The notes: generated from the sequence alone by a model not told the origin. Shown: positions 38,672-47,690, counted from the first letter of the stretch. The stretch is DNA of 64,000 nucleotides from Vibrio owensii CAIM 1854 = LMG 25443 (GCF_000817815.1 NZ_JPRD01000006.1:89669-153668); one strand, 5' to 3'. Program-made: numbers and translations.

Positions 38672-39793
38672 ATGTCTTACCTAAAGAAAAGCCTACTTGC
38701 TACTGCAATCACAGGCATGATATTCAGTGGTTCAGCTTTTGCTGATGGTGCAAACAGTGATGCAGCGAAAGAGTACCTAACTAAAGACTCTTTCTCTTAC
38801 GAAGTTTACGGCATTATCGCGATGCAGGCCGCGTACCGCGATTACGATTCTGGTAGCAAAGCAACTGACGACGATTTGGGCGGCATGCAGCTAAACAACG
38901 AATCACGTATCGGCTTCCGTGGTAAAAAGCAATTCGCTAACTTTGAACCAACGTTCATTTGGCAAATCGAAGGTGGCTACGTAGACCCAAGCTTCGGTGG
39001 TGAAGGTGCAGGTCTTGGTGAGCGTGACACATTCGTAGGTTTTGAAAGCGCGTCTTGGGGTCAAGTTCGTCTAGGTCGTGTTCTTACTCCAATGTACGAG
39101 TTGGTTGACTGGCCAGCATCTAACCCAGGTCTAGGCGATGTTTACGACTGGGGTGGTGCGATCGGTGGTGCTAAGTACCAAGACCGTCAATCAAACACAA
39201 TCCGTTGGGACTCTCCAATGTTTGCTGACAAATTCTCTCTAGATATCGCAGCGGGTGCAGGTGACAAAGCTGGTCTAGGTGAAGGCGACGATTACTGGGG
39301 CGGCATCGCGGCTCACTACAAGTTAGGTCCACTACAATTGGATGCTGCGTACGAAGGTAACCGCAACATCGAAGGTGAAGGTCAAACTTGGGAAAACAAC
39401 ACGTACCTAGTAGGTGTTCAAGGTTGGTTTGAAAACGGTATCTCTTTCTTCGCTCAATACAAATACATGGAAGCTGACGCAAGCAACGGTGTAAACGAGA
39501 AGCAAGATGCAATGTCTGCAGGTCTGATGTACACAACAGGTGACTGGCAGTACAAACTGGGTTACGCAGCAAACTTTGACCTAGAACGTGACGGTAAGAC
39601 AATCGACAACACAGCAGATGATGTACTATCTGCACAGATCATGTACTTCGTAGACCCATCTGCAGTACTTTACGCTCGTGCACGTACTCTAGACTTCGGT
39701 GACGGTGCGTCTCAACTAGACAAGCCAACAGAAGCACGTTGGAAGTCAGCTGACTACGACGAGTTCTCTGTAGGTGTTGAATACTACTTCTAA
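38672..39793 (+). CDS. chiP: chitoporin ChiP
   Basis: ChiP is the outer-membrane channel for chito-oligosaccharides. The 373-residue precursor has a 24-residue signal peptide (ending GSAFA). The mature protein begins DGANSDAAKEYLTKD, which I recall as the N-terminal plug of V. harveyi ChiP. Trp136 of the mature numbering, the pore-lining residue known from VhChiP, is in VYDWGGAIGGA. Other strands (GGMQLNNESRIGFRGKKQ, VRLGRVLTPMYELVDWP) and the terminal Phe fit a 16-strand trimeric porin. ChiS and CRP control is expected. Confidence 0.92.
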   Translation: MSYLKKSLLATAITGMIFSGSAFADGANSDAAKEYLTKDSFSYEVYGIIAMQAAYRDYDSGSKATDDDLGGMQLNNESRIGFRGKKQFANFEPTFIWQIEGGYVDPSFGGEGAGLGERDTFVGFESASWGQVRLGRVLTPMYELVDWPASNPGLGDVYDWGGAIGGAKYQDRQSNTIRWDSPMFADKFSLDIAAGAGDKAGLGEGDDYWGGIAAHYKLGPLQLDAAYEGNRNIEGEGQTWENNTYLVGVQGWFENGISFFAQYKYMEADASNGVNEKQDAMSAGLMYTTGDWQYKLGYAANFDLERDGKTIDNTADDVLSAQIMYFVDPSAVLYARARTLDFGDGASQLDKPTEARWKSADYDEFSVGVEYYF

Positions 39794-39806
39794 TATAGAA
39801 GCAGCT

Positions 39807-39830
39807 AAAAGGGCGGAAACGCCCTTTTTG
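39807..39830 (+). terminator. terminator after chiP
   Basis: AAAAGGGCG-gaaa-CGCCCTTTTT, a GNRA-type loop with a perfect stem. Confidence 0.87.
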
Positions 39831-39916
39831 TCTTGATACTTATTCACATAAGCCATTGGAATGACCGGCCTGTTAGTTTCAGTGGCTTATCTAAATTGGT
39901 ATAAGACGAGAAAACC

Positions 39917-40513
39917 ATGATGAAAAAAACAACCACACTATTAGGACTTTGCGCAATCCTTTCTGCGCCTGCATTTGCTGCTCAACTGACTCTGCAAGCG
40001 GAATTGGTTCCTCGCGTTCTCAACAGTGAGTTCGTCTACCCTGAGTGGATCTCTGACAACAACAGCATCAAAGTTGAAGATGGTGCAAACCAACTTGCTG
40101 TGAATGTTGGTCAAATTGTATTTGAAGATGGCAAGCGTCGTAAGTTTGATTCACAGCCGCTTTTACTTGAGTTCGATGCACCGAAAGATGCAGAGCTCAC
40201 GCTGACATACAATAAGTTCCGCACTATTGAAGAAGCCAAAGCATTTGAAATGGATCCGAAACTGACGCTGAAAGACGCAAGCGGCAAAGATGTTGAGTTT
40301 TCTATGGTTCAACTTCGCAAAGGCGGCCTACAAGGATTCCGCGACTATGAACGTGAAGTGGCTGATTACAACAAAGCAGTGAACAAGCAATCGACGAAAG
40401 CAAGCATCGCGGCGTCTCCGGCTGTCACTAAGACATTGAAAGAGTCATTCAGTGATCTAAGCCGTCAAGAGCAACAAGAATTTATGCAGTGGGCGATGCA
40501 GAATCTAAAATAA
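39917..40513 (+). CDS. DUF2057 family exported protein
   Basis: The 198-residue product has a signal peptide (MMKKTTTLLGLCAILSAPAFA) and the DUF2057 pattern (LTLQAELVPRVLNSEFV, DGANQLAVNVGQIVFEDGKRRKFDSQPLLLEFDAPKDAELTLTY). Function is unknown; E. coli YccT is a relative. It lies after chiP but has a terminator between, so it probably has its own promoter. The second Met is an equally good start. The C-terminus is helical and Gln-rich (SDLSRQEQQEFMQWAMQNLK). Confidence 0.85.
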   Translation: MMKKTTTLLGLCAILSAPAFAAQLTLQAELVPRVLNSEFVYPEWISDNNSIKVEDGANQLAVNVGQIVFEDGKRRKFDSQPLLLEFDAPKDAELTLTYNKFRTIEEAKAFEMDPKLTLKDASGKDVEFSMVQLRKGGLQGFRDYEREVADYNKAVNKQSTKASIAASPAVTKTLKESFSDLSRQEQQEFMQWAMQNLK

Positions 40514-40581
40514 TCGGCATTCGTAACTTTGTTTTGCGATAGCTTTTCTGTTGTTCTAAGTATTTTGTCGCTATAAATAAG

Positions 40582-40613
40582 AGGGCAGTACCTTAATCGG
40601 TACTGCCCTGTTT
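40582..40613 (+). terminator. terminator after the DUF2057 gene
   Basis: AGGGCAGTACC / GGTACTGCCCT, an 11-bp perfect stem, then TGTTTG; moderate T run. Confidence 0.78.
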
Positions 40614-40739
40614 GTATTTATGGCGTTAAACCACACGGAAGGATTGTAGAATCGACTTACGGTGGTAAAATGTCGCCACTTTTATCCTTGATATTACAAC
40701 GAGAGCCCTCTCGTTGCTCATTACCCCTAAGGAACTCTG

Positions 40740-42167
40740 ATGACGGTTAAAACTCGTTTTGCTCCTAGCCCAACTGGCTACCTACACGTTGGTGGTGCGC
40801 GTACTGCACTTTACTCTTGGCTATATGCTAAAAACCAAGGTGGTGAATTCGTTCTACGTATCGAAGATACTGACCTTGAGCGTAACTCTCAGGAAGCGGT
40901 TGATGCGATCCTAGAAGGCATGGAATGGCTAGGTCTTGAGTGGAACGAAGGTCCTTACTTCCAAACTCAACGTTTTGATCGTTACAACGAGATGGTTGAT
41001 AAGCTTCTAGAAGAAGACAAAGCATACAAATGTTACGCATCTAAAGAGCTGCTAGACGAAGTTCGTGCAGAGCAAGAAGCAAACAAAGAAATGCCTCGTT
41101 ACGATGCTAACCATCCAAAGATCAAAGCGGCAAACGAAGCGGCAAAAGATGGCGATCCATGTGTTATCCGTTTCCGTAACCCGAAAGAAGGCAGTGTAGT
41201 ATTTGATGACCAAATCCGTGGCCGTATCGAAATCAGCAACACACAAATGGATGATCTGATCATCCGTCGTACTGACGGTTCGCCAACGTACAACTTCTGT
41301 GTAGTGGTTGACGACTGGGATATGGGCATCACTCATGTAGTGCGCGGTGAAGACCACATCAACAACACGCCTCGTCAGATCAACATCTACGAAGCATTAG
41401 GTGCGCCAGTACCAACATTCGCACACTGTGCAATGATCCTAGGTGATGACGGTGCGAAACTGTCTAAGCGTCACGGTGCTGTATCGGTAATGCAATACCG
41501 CGATATGGGTTACCTACCTGCAGCACTAAACAACTACCTAGTGCGTCTTGGTTGGTCTCATGGTGATCAAGAGATCTTCACTCAAGAAGAAATGATCAAC
41601 CTATTTAGCCTAAACGCAGTATCTAAGTCAGCGTCAGCGTTCAACACTGACAAACTGCAATGGTTGAACAACCACTACATCAAGAACTCAGATCCAGCGT
41701 ACGTTGCAGAGCACCTACAATGGCACCTAGATCAACAAAAACTAGACGTAACAAACGGCCCAGCTATCACTGAGGTGATCAAGCTAGTGGGTGAGCGTTG
41801 CAACACGCTAGTTGAGCTAGCTGAGCAAATCCGTTACTTCTACGAAGACTTCGCTGAGTTTGAAGCGGGCGCGGCGAAGAAACACCTACGCGGCGTTGCT
41901 AAAGAGCCTCTAGAGCTTGCTCTAGCGAAAGCAGAAGCACTGACTGAGTGGACGACAGCGAACATCAAAGATGGCGTTATCGCAGCAGTATGTGAAGAGC
42001 TAGAAATCGGCATGGGCAAAATCGGTATGCCACTGCGCGTAGCAGTAACAGGTGGCGGTCAGTCTCCTTCTGTAGATGCAGTAATGGAACTGATTGGCAA
42101 AGAGCGCTGTGTTGCTCGCATCAAGATGGCGCTTGAGTTCATCGCTGAGCGTGAAGCAAACGCATAA
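40740..42167 (+). CDS. gltX: glutamyl-tRNA synthetase
   Basis: GltX charges tRNA-Glu; its product is also the substrate of HemA. The 475-residue protein starts [35 protein letters not shown] with the HVGG form of the HIGH motif, and has KLSKRHG (KMSKS-type) in [21 protein letters not shown]. The length is standard for bacterial GluRS1. It is monocistronic with a good terminator. Confidence 0.98.
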   Translation: MTVKTRFAPSPTGYLHVGGARTALYSWLYAKNQGGEFVLRIEDTDLERNSQEAVDAILEGMEWLGLEWNEGPYFQTQRFDRYNEMVDKLLEEDKAYKCYASKELLDEVRAEQEANKEMPRYDANHPKIKAANEAAKDGDPCVIRFRNPKEGSVVFDDQIRGRIEISNTQMDDLIIRRTDGSPTYNFCVVVDDWDMGITHVVRGEDHINNTPRQINIYEALGAPVPTFAHCAMILGDDGAKLSKRHGAVSVMQYRDMGYLPAALNNYLVRLGWSHGDQEIFTQEEMINLFSLNAVSKSASAFNTDKLQWLNNHYIKNSDPAYVAEHLQWHLDQQKLDVTNGPAITEVIKLVGERCNTLVELAEQIRYFYEDFAEFEAGAAKKHLRGVAKEPLELALAKAEALTEWTTANIKDGVIAAVCEELEIGMGKIGMPLRVAVTGGGQSPSVDAVMELIGKERCVARIKMALEFIAEREANA

Positions 42168-42185
42168 TTGCCTGAATAAATAGTC

Positions 42186-42215
42186 AAAAGCCGCGATAAA
42201 CTTCGCGGCTTTTTT
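42186..42215 (+). terminator. terminator after gltX
   Basis: AAAAGCCGCG / CGCGGCTTTTTT stem with a short loop. Confidence 0.87.
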
Positions 42216-42495
42216 GTATCTTACGCTAGGAAAACGGCCTAATTTCACCAAGGTCGGTTGTCCTTTGTGTATCTTTTATCATCAAGTTGCTCAAAAATTG
42301 ATAAGTTTTACTTATCCAAATATAATCATTGCAAATGCGTATTTGCTGGTTTCATACGAAATATCTCTCTGAATTAAAAACACAATCCATAAAGTTCCCC
42401 ATTTATCGTCTCATTAATGAGAAGTTAATTTGCTTTACCTATTCTTTTTCGAAATATCGCGCAAACGTTTGCGTCGTTGTCGCAGCTCGCTTTAG

Positions 42496-42511
42496 AGTGC
42501 TCTAGATCACA
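42496..42511 (+). promoter_or_regulatory. candidate CRP site upstream of ompA
   Basis: AGTGC-TCTAGA-TCACA; the right half and the TCTAGA centre match the ideal CRP palindrome exactly, the left half matches at 3 of 5. Confidence 0.55.
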
Positions 42512-42636
42512 TTAAGTCATGCTTTTCGATGACATTAAATTGACAGTTTTGGGATTTGTCTCGGGATTTCTTGGAGTTATAGTGCTCGCCGTCAGTGAGG
42601 GAGCGATATGCACCACTGACCAGGAGGCATACCCAA

Positions 42637-42696
42637 GTGACTTTTATGCAAACAGTCGGAAGTTACTTCGGTATCAAACTCAAAGGAACTGAATAA
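42637..42696 (+). other. candidate 19-residue leader ORF before ompA
   Basis: A GTG at 42637 opens a frame encoding M(GTG)TFMQTVGSYFGIKLKGTE and TAA. It is preceded by a perfect Shine-Dalgarno (AGGAGG at 42622-42627) with a 9-base gap. The same gap and a similar Shine-Dalgarno context (GGAGGCA-YA-CCCAA) precede the short ORF in the KdgM-type porin leader. No translation evidence; inference from signal and recurrence. Confidence 0.4.
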
Positions 42697-42771
42697 AAGA
42701 ATTGAAATACAACGTCAGTCAGGCGGCGCATTTCGTTACGAACAAGAGAACTTCTTTTAGAGGAATCAATA

Positions 42772-43728
42772 ATGAAAAAACTAGCAGCGGTAATTTCAGC
42801 TTCTTTACTTATGGCTTCAGCAGCACACGCAGAAGTATACGTGGGCGGTAAGATGGGTAAGTCTTGGATGGAAGACGCTTGTGTAGCTGGTCAAGCTTGT
42901 GACAAAGATGGCTCTACTCTAGGTGCTTTTGTTGGTTACGAAATGAATGACTACTTCTCAGTAGAAGCTGGTTTCGACAACCTAGGTGACTTCGACCAAA
43001 CTTCTTTCGGTGGCCACGTAGAAGCAATCACTCTTGCTCCTAAGTTCAGCCTACCAATCACAGAAGACATCGCACTTTACGGTAAAGTGGGTGGTGCTTA
43101 CCTAATGATGAACGACGGTAAAGATGACTACTCTTACCTAGGTGCAGCTGGTCTTGAATTCAACATCAGCGAAAACGTAACAGCACGTGCGGAATACCAA
43201 ACAATCACTGACATCAACAACGATTCAGTGAAAGCAATGGGCAACTCTGCAACTCTAGGCGTTGCATTCAAGTTCGGCGGTAACGACGAAGTTGTTGTAG
43301 AAGAAGAGCCAGTAGTTGAAGAAGTGGTTGTAGAAGAAGTTGCTCCAGTAGTAGTAACTAAGACTTTCGAAACTCAAACAATCGGCACTGGTAGCTTCGC
43401 GCTAAACAGCACTACTCTTAAACCAGAGAGCGCTGCGAAACTAGACGACCTAGTAGCATTCCTAAACGAGTACCCACAAGCGAACGTTGACGTAATTGGT
43501 TACACAGATACTTCAGGCCCAGCGGCTTACAACCAAAAAGTTTCTGAGAAGCGTGCTGAATCTGTAGCTAACGCTCTTGTAGAGAAAGGCATCGACGCAG
43601 ATCGCATTCACGCTCGTGGCGAAGGTGAAAACAACCCAATCGCTTCAAACGAGACTCGTGAAGGCCGTGAACAAAACCGTCGCGTAGAAGTTGTTGTTCC
43701 TGAGTTCGAATACCAAGTTCAGCAATAA
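42772..43728 (+). CDS. ompA: OmpA family outer-membrane protein
   Basis: OmpA anchors the outer membrane to peptidoglycan. The 318-residue product has a signal peptide (MKKLAAVISASLLMASAAHA), an eight-strand OmpA-like barrel (VYVGGKMGKSWMEDA ... LGVAFKFGG), a Val/Glu-rich linker (EEEPVVEEVVVEEVAPVVV) and the C-terminal peptidoglycan-binding domain (NVDVIGYTDTSGPAAYNQKVSEKRAESVANAL ... NRRVEVVV). A Cys pair (CVAGQAC) in the first loop may form a disulfide. It has a long leader and a strong terminator. Confidence 0.94.
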   Translation: MKKLAAVISASLLMASAAHAEVYVGGKMGKSWMEDACVAGQACDKDGSTLGAFVGYEMNDYFSVEAGFDNLGDFDQTSFGGHVEAITLAPKFSLPITEDIALYGKVGGAYLMMNDGKDDYSYLGAAGLEFNISENVTARAEYQTITDINNDSVKAMGNSATLGVAFKFGGNDEVVVEEEPVVEEVVVEEVAPVVVTKTFETQTIGTGSFALNSTTLKPESAAKLDDLVAFLNEYPQANVDVIGYTDTSGPAAYNQKVSEKRAESVANALVEKGIDADRIHARGEGENNPIASNETREGREQNRRVEVVVPEFEYQVQQ

Positions 43729-43764
43729 GCTCCTATCTGACCGTTAGAAGCCTTAAGCGCTGAA

Positions 43765-43797
43765 TGCCCCAAAGAGTTCGCTCTTTGGGGCTTTTTT
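43765..43797 (+). terminator. terminator after ompA
   Basis: GCCCCAAAGAG-ttcg-CTCTTTGGGGC, an 11-bp perfect stem with a UUCG loop and six T's. Confidence 0.92.
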
Positions 43798-43926
43798 ACA
43801 TCTGAATTTAGATGTTTCAAAAAAGAATCAACACTGATGCTATTTACAGTTTTGTATTTTATTACTTTAATTATCTATGAGTTTTGCTTACCCTTTTAGC
43901 TATTAATAGAATTATTATTTAGCACT

Positions 43927-44433
43927 ATGTCTAAGAGCAATTTAATTACAAATACTGGACACCGCTTCATTTCGAAAGGCAAGACAGCCTTTAAGATTCA
44001 TATCCACACACCGGAAGATACCGTTTTGCATCGTTCCGTTGGATTCGTGCGCATTGGAGAAAAGAGAGGTCTTAAGAAGGCCATCAAACTGCGTAATGAG
44101 CTCGGGCGTGAGATGTGGGGGAAGTTTTGGCGGAGACTATTGAAAGACCCGTACTTAATGACGCGTTTGCCACACAGTGTGGAGCCTAAGATCGTCCACA
44201 AACCAAACCCGACGCTGGATGATCCTGACAACCGTGACACTTGTTACATTGCAAAGTGGCGTGAGTTTAATGACGCTGGCGAATACAAGTACAAAACGGT
44301 CGTGCGGTCTATCAACAAGTACGGCAAGCTTGCGGCATATATGCAAACCAAAAAAGCCTTGCTTGATGCACACAAAGATAACCTCGAAATCTTGACCTTT
44401 ATGGGGCGTCTCAACAGCATCGACCTCAAATAG
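43927..44433 (+). CDS. unrecognised 168-residue basic protein
   Basis: I do not recognise a named family with certainty. The protein is basic with no signal peptide or membrane helix. Two similar segments can be seen: an early VGFVRIGEKRGLKKAIKLRNELGREMWGKFWRRLL and a later YIAKWREFNDAGEYKYKTVVRSINKYGKLAAYMQTKKALLDAH. These are reminiscent of AP2-like strand-helix folds, in which short strands are followed by a helix (inference). Similar Vibrio proteins are, as I recall, hypothetical or implausibly named transporter components. It lies alone between ompA and tRNA-Arg, in an AT-rich gap. Confidence 0.7.
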   Translation: MSKSNLITNTGHRFISKGKTAFKIHIHTPEDTVLHRSVGFVRIGEKRGLKKAIKLRNELGREMWGKFWRRLLKDPYLMTRLPHSVEPKIVHKPNPTLDDPDNRDTCYIAKWREFNDAGEYKYKTVVRSINKYGKLAAYMQTKKALLDAHKDNLEILTFMGRLNSIDLK

Positions 44434-44480
44434 CGATGCGGTTAGCTTCTCTTGTTTTCCTTTCTCTGATCAAAAGACAT

Positions 44481-44514
44481 AAAAAAGCCTTAGCTTAAAG
44501 AAACTAAGCTAAGG
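44481..44514 (-). terminator. terminator after tRNA-Arg
   Basis: On the minus strand GCCTTAGCTTA / AAGCTAAGGC forms a stem followed by TTTTTTAT. Confidence 0.85.
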
Positions 44515-44521
44515 CGATGAA

Positions 44522-44598
44522 TGGCGCCCCCAGTAGGATTCGAACCTACGACCTGTCCCTTAGGAGGGGACTGCGCTATCCAGCTGTGCCATGGGGGC
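44522..44598 (-). tRNA. tRNA-Arg(CCU)
   Basis: 77 nt with encoded CCA; acceptor GCCCCCA/TGGGGGC and anticodon loop CTCCTAA give CCU, reading AGG. Own promoter and terminator. Confidence 0.95.
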
Positions 44599-44622
44599 GT
44601 AATCAAATAAGATGCGTTGCTT

Positions 44623-44650
44623 ATGATATTCAAAAGCAGGCATATCGCAA
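44623..44650 (-). promoter_or_regulatory. promoter of tRNA-Arg
   Basis: On the minus strand TTGCGA (44645-44650), a 16-bp spacer and TATCAT (44623-44628), about 25 bases before the mature 5' end and just past the flgT stop. Confidence 0.6.
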
Positions 44651-44666
44651 AGCTTTATACGCGTTG

Positions 44667-45800
44667 CTAAAGCATCTTGTTCATTACGTCGCCAATTTGC
44701 ACACTAGAGGCAAGGTTGGGCTGTTCAATCGTCAGCTCCGCTTCGTGTTCGTAAACACGAGTCACTCTTAGGGTAATATCGCTCTGAGAGACCTTATTAC
44801 GCGGCAAGCCGTTTTGGTCGATGAAAGACGCTGTGTGCCACAATTGCAGCTGGTCACCCTCTTGTACGCCGTGCATGCGGCCAAGATCCATGGTTACAGT
44901 ATTACCGAATACGGCAACGACTTCTGGCAGTGTGATTTTACAAGACAGTTCTGATTCCAAATCCAACATAATGTTGCGGCTAACGCGCAGCATCATCTCG
45001 CCGTAAGTCGATGCCCAGAAACGAGCACTGCGAGTATCGACTTGGCTGGTTTTAGCAAATGGCCAACGCGCTACTTCGCGGTAGTTCTTGTGGTAAACCT
45101 CGTGGCCTGTTTTTCCGTCGAAGACTTTCATCTCCATTGCAAACTGGCGGTTGATAACGTCGTCTTTAAGCAGCTTGGCATCGATCGTAGCGGTCAAGTC
45201 GGTAATGACACCGCCGATGATGTATTGCGCGCCGTTGTCTTGCGCAATCATCTTAGTGCGCTCTGGGTAATTAGCACTGATGGAGTAATCGGTAGTACCA
45301 ACAGAGACAAAACTGCGTGAGGTTTGATCAAGCTGACGATTGACCACGTGGCTAAAATCATCACCAACATTGTAAATTTGGCCCATGACCGCTTGTTGAG
45401 GAGAAGCGACATCGATGTTGCCGACTAAGATCGTCTTCTTGTATTGATCCACGTGGCAACCCGTTGCCGATGGATAAATATCCACTCGGATCCTCATTTC
45501 CACCTTGCCGCTGCGTTTACGCTCTGATTCGACCAGGATGTAACGTACTTCATGGTTGGTGAATTGGTACTCTTTGCGGTTTTCTTCCAGCAATGGCATC
45601 AAGTTACTGATACTGGCAATGTCTGCGCCCGAAAAGTTGACAGCCTTGAAGAGCGCGTCTTCCAACGCATGCAGCCTTGCCGCTTCTTCAGAAGAAACGA
45701 TAGTGGCAACGCCTGTCACTTCATACCAAGATGCCACCGCGCGAAATGGCGTCATCAATATAAAAGTGATTGATATTAGGCTAAAAAATAATTTTTTCAT
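44667..45800 (-). CDS. flgT: flagellar H-ring protein FlgT
   Basis: FlgT forms the inner part of the Vibrio H ring and helps assemble the MotX/Y T ring around the polar motor. The 377-residue form starts MKKLFFSLISITFILMTPFRAVAS, a signal peptide. A longer frame adds 49 residues, but those run through the sigma-54 promoter region and have no family likeness, and V. alginolyticus FlgT is 377 residues as I recall. SWYEVTGVATIVSSEEAARLHALEDALFKAVNFSGADI is the typical N-terminal domain. It is divergent from flgO. Confidence 0.96.
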   Translation of the reverse strand: MKKLFFSLISITFILMTPFRAVASWYEVTGVATIVSSEEAARLHALEDALFKAVNFSGADIASISNLMPLLEENRKEYQFTNHEVRYILVESERKRSGKVEMRIRVDIYPSATGCHVDQYKKTILVGNIDVASPQQAVMGQIYNVGDDFSHVVNRQLDQTSRSFVSVGTTDYSISANYPERTKMIAQDNGAQYIIGGVITDLTATIDAKLLKDDVINRQFAMEMKVFDGKTGHEVYHKNYREVARWPFAKTSQVDTRSARFWASTYGEMMLRVSRNIMLDLESELSCKITLPEVVAVFGNTVTMDLGRMHGVQEGDQLQLWHTASFIDQNGLPRNKVSQSDITLRVTRVYEHEAELTIEQPNLASSVQIGDVMNKML

Positions 45801-45887
45801 TGTTAGTAACCGTTCGGGTATAAATATTGCTTTACCAATTTCAGTGAAGTTTGGTGGGCTTTTCTTTCGTTCGACAAACAGAAGAAA

Positions 45888-45905
45888 AGCAAAGACTGTT
45901 CCAAG
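45888..45905 (-). promoter_or_regulatory. sigma-54 promoter of flgT
   Basis: On the minus strand TTGGAACAGTCTTTGCT: GG (45901-45902), exactly ten bases, GC (45889-45890), the -24/-12 spacing. It lies about 88 bases before the flgT ATG. Confidence 0.75.
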
Positions 45906-45972
45906 ATTACGTTTTATTGAAATGAAGTCGAAAAAGAGCAGTAACACCTAAGATTATCTGGAGAATCAAACC

Positions 45973-46611
45973 ATGAAAAGATGGCTTGTTGCCGCATCGA
46001 TGATGACGCTTTTAACATCGTGCGCGTACTCACCAATTTACAATGGTAAAGAACCGTATTCTGGCAGCCAATTCATGCTGATGGACAGTCCGCGTCATAC
46101 GATGGACTATTTCATTGAGAGCATGACGGAAGAGCTGATGGTTTCGAACGTTGCAGTATCGTCGCGTACACCGATTGCGATTACTTCTTTTGTCGATCTG
46201 CAAAACATGGATGCAACCAACTGGCTTGGTAACTCGGTATCGGAAGGGTTTATTCACCAATTCCAACGCCGTGGTTTTAAAGTCGTGGATTTCAAAACCA
46301 CAGGTTCAATTCAAGTGACTCAACAGGGTGACTTCGCACTGAGCCGTGATTGGCAAGATCTGGCACAAGAGCAAGAGATCCAGTACGTGCTGACAGGCAC
46401 TATGCTTCGCCAAGAAGGTGGTGTGCTCGTGAATGCTCGTGTTGTGGGCATGCAGAGCCGCATCGTGGTTGCAACGGCGCAAGGTTTCTTACCTGCGGAC
46501 CGCATTGGCCGTGATTTGGATACGCTGAACAGCATCCGCACCCAAGATGGCGTGCTTATTCGTTCTGACCCTACTATTCGTCAGCCATACACTGTGATTC
46601 TCCGCCCGTAG
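45973..46611 (+). CDS. flgO: flagellar H-ring lipoprotein FlgO
   Basis: FlgO is an outer-membrane lipoprotein of the Vibrio polar flagellum H ring, needed for motility and outer-membrane penetration. The 212-residue product has a lipobox LLTSC (Cys17) and the FlgO core (RTPIAITSFVDLQNMDATNWLGNSVSEGFIHQFQRRGFKVVDF). It lies 9 bases before flgP. No convincing sigma-54 or sigma-28 site was seen upstream. Confidence 0.94.
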   Translation: MKRWLVAASMMTLLTSCAYSPIYNGKEPYSGSQFMLMDSPRHTMDYFIESMTEELMVSNVAVSSRTPIAITSFVDLQNMDATNWLGNSVSEGFIHQFQRRGFKVVDFKTTGSIQVTQQGDFALSRDWQDLAQEQEIQYVLTGTMLRQEGGVLVNARVVGMQSRIVVATAQGFLPADRIGRDLDTLNSIRTQDGVLIRSDPTIRQPYTVILRP

Positions 46612-46620
46612 GAAACTAGC

Positions 46621-47052
46621 ATGAAGAAGTTATTATTTATTATCGCAACATTGGTGCTGGTGGGATGTCAGCCTCTACAACAGATGCGCCAAGATGAGAT
46701 TTTGTTGGCGGTGGGTTATGCAAGCGTGAGTGAGCAAACTGGCCGTACTGTCGAAGAGAAACGTGTTCGTGCGATGCGTGCGTCTAAGATTGATGCCTAC
46801 CGTGAACTTGCTGAGCAAGTGTATGGTATGCGAGTGAGTGGGCGTGCAGAGCTTGCTGATCAACGTCTAGGCATTGAAAGCACATCGGGCGCGGTCGATG
46901 GCGTTATTCGAGGTGCAGAAGTCGTGCGCAGTTACTTAGTGGAAGATAGCTATGTGACAGAGTTGCGCTTGGATATCCGTAAGATGGACAAACTGCGTGA
47001 CTACGGTGAAGTACAACAGGTGCCTGAGAAGCGTCAGCAGACCTTGTTCTAA
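46621..47052 (+). CDS. flgP: flagellar H-ring lipoprotein FlgP
   Basis: FlgP forms the outer disc of the Vibrio H ring. The 143-residue product has a lipobox LVLVGC (Cys16) and the LPP20-like core (QTGRTVEEKRVRAMRASKIDAYRELAEQVYGMRVSG). It is co-transcribed with flgO and ends at a terminator facing flgN. Confidence 0.94.
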   Translation: MKKLLFIIATLVLVGCQPLQQMRQDEILLAVGYASVSEQTGRTVEEKRVRAMRASKIDAYRELAEQVYGMRVSGRAELADQRLGIESTSGAVDGVIRGAEVVRSYLVEDSYVTELRLDIRKMDKLRDYGEVQQVPEKRQQTLF

Positions 47053-47082
47053 TACAACTTCACCAAACAGATAATCTATTTG

Positions 47083-47116
47083 AGCGACGGGTTGGCAACA
47101 ATCGGTCGCTTTTTTA
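47083..47116 (+). terminator. terminator after flgP
   Basis: AGCGAC / GTCGCT stem around a 16-base loop, then six T's. Confidence 0.65.
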
Positions 47117-47238
47117 TACGTATGAGCTTTGTACGCGAGAGTTTTATGCGCGATAGATTTAGATTATGTTTTGAGGAATAGAGTCACTGGCTAAAAGACA
47201 ACGTCGATAGAGTCGCCGTGGGATGAGCTCAAAGAGAG

Positions 47239-47664
47239 TTAGGCTTTGATGTTAGTGCCTAGAGTTGAAATGGTGTGCGTTTTGCCGCCGGCGTTGTAGG
47301 TCATACCGACCTTACCGTGAGTACGCTGAAGCATGTTGTTAAGTTTATTGAAACTGGATTGGGCACGATTGAGCGATTCACCGTTCATTTGGTTTACTTG
47401 CTGACAATCGAGAATGATAGATTGGATCTGTGCGACAACCTGACTTAGGTTTGCATCTTCGGTAAGTTGATTGACGTGCGGGTGAGAGGCGATTCGCTGG
47501 TCAGTCGTTCTTAATTGACCAATGAGTGTCATCTTTTCTTTGGCAAGTTTCTCGATCTCAGTAGATACACGTGCACTGATCGCCTGTGTTTCTTGACGTA
47601 ATACACCAGAAAGTGCTTTTGCATTTTCTAGCTGGAAGTTAACAAGATCGACTAATGCTGCCAT
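47239..47664 (-). CDS. flgN: flagellar export chaperone FlgN
   Basis: FlgN is the cytoplasmic chaperone for the hook-filament junction proteins FlgK and FlgL, both encoded in this window. The 141-residue product is all-helical with long heptads (LVNFQLENAKALSGVLRQETQAISARVSTEIEKLAKEKMTLIGQL), as expected. It is the last gene of flgA-flgM-flgN on the minus strand, 26 bases after flgM. No terminator was seen beyond it. Confidence 0.94.
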   Translation of the reverse strand: MAALVDLVNFQLENAKALSGVLRQETQAISARVSTEIEKLAKEKMTLIGQLRTTDQRIASHPHVNQLTEDANLSQVVAQIQSIILDCQQVNQMNGESLNRAQSSFNKLNNMLQRTHGKVGMTYNAGGKTHTISTLGTNIKA

Positions 47665-47690
47665 GAATTCTTACCTTGGGCCTAAGTCAG

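Larger units (their letters stand above)
42217..42771 (+). promoter_or_regulatory. long ompA upstream region and leader
   Basis: A 555-base gap holding a CRP-like dyad (42496-42511), a promoter candidate (TTTGTC at 42555-42560, 17-bp spacer, TATAGT at 42578-42583), and then a leader of roughly 180 bases with a 19-codon ORF (42637-42696) before the ompA ribosome-binding site (GAGG, 42760s). Confidence 0.55.

Noticed and set aside
43799..44598. A genomic island at tRNA-Arg
   Set aside because: Only one small gene lies between ompA and the tRNA; no recombinase domain or attachment repeat was seen.
45851..45870. A plus-strand sigma-54 site for flgO (TTGGTGGGCT)
   Set aside because: No GG-N10-GC spacing is present; the nearest fit ends in GT with a poor context.
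45801..45947. A 49-residue N-terminal extension of flgT
   Set aside because: It covers the sigma-54 promoter region, has no ribosome-binding site and lies before a normal signal peptide.
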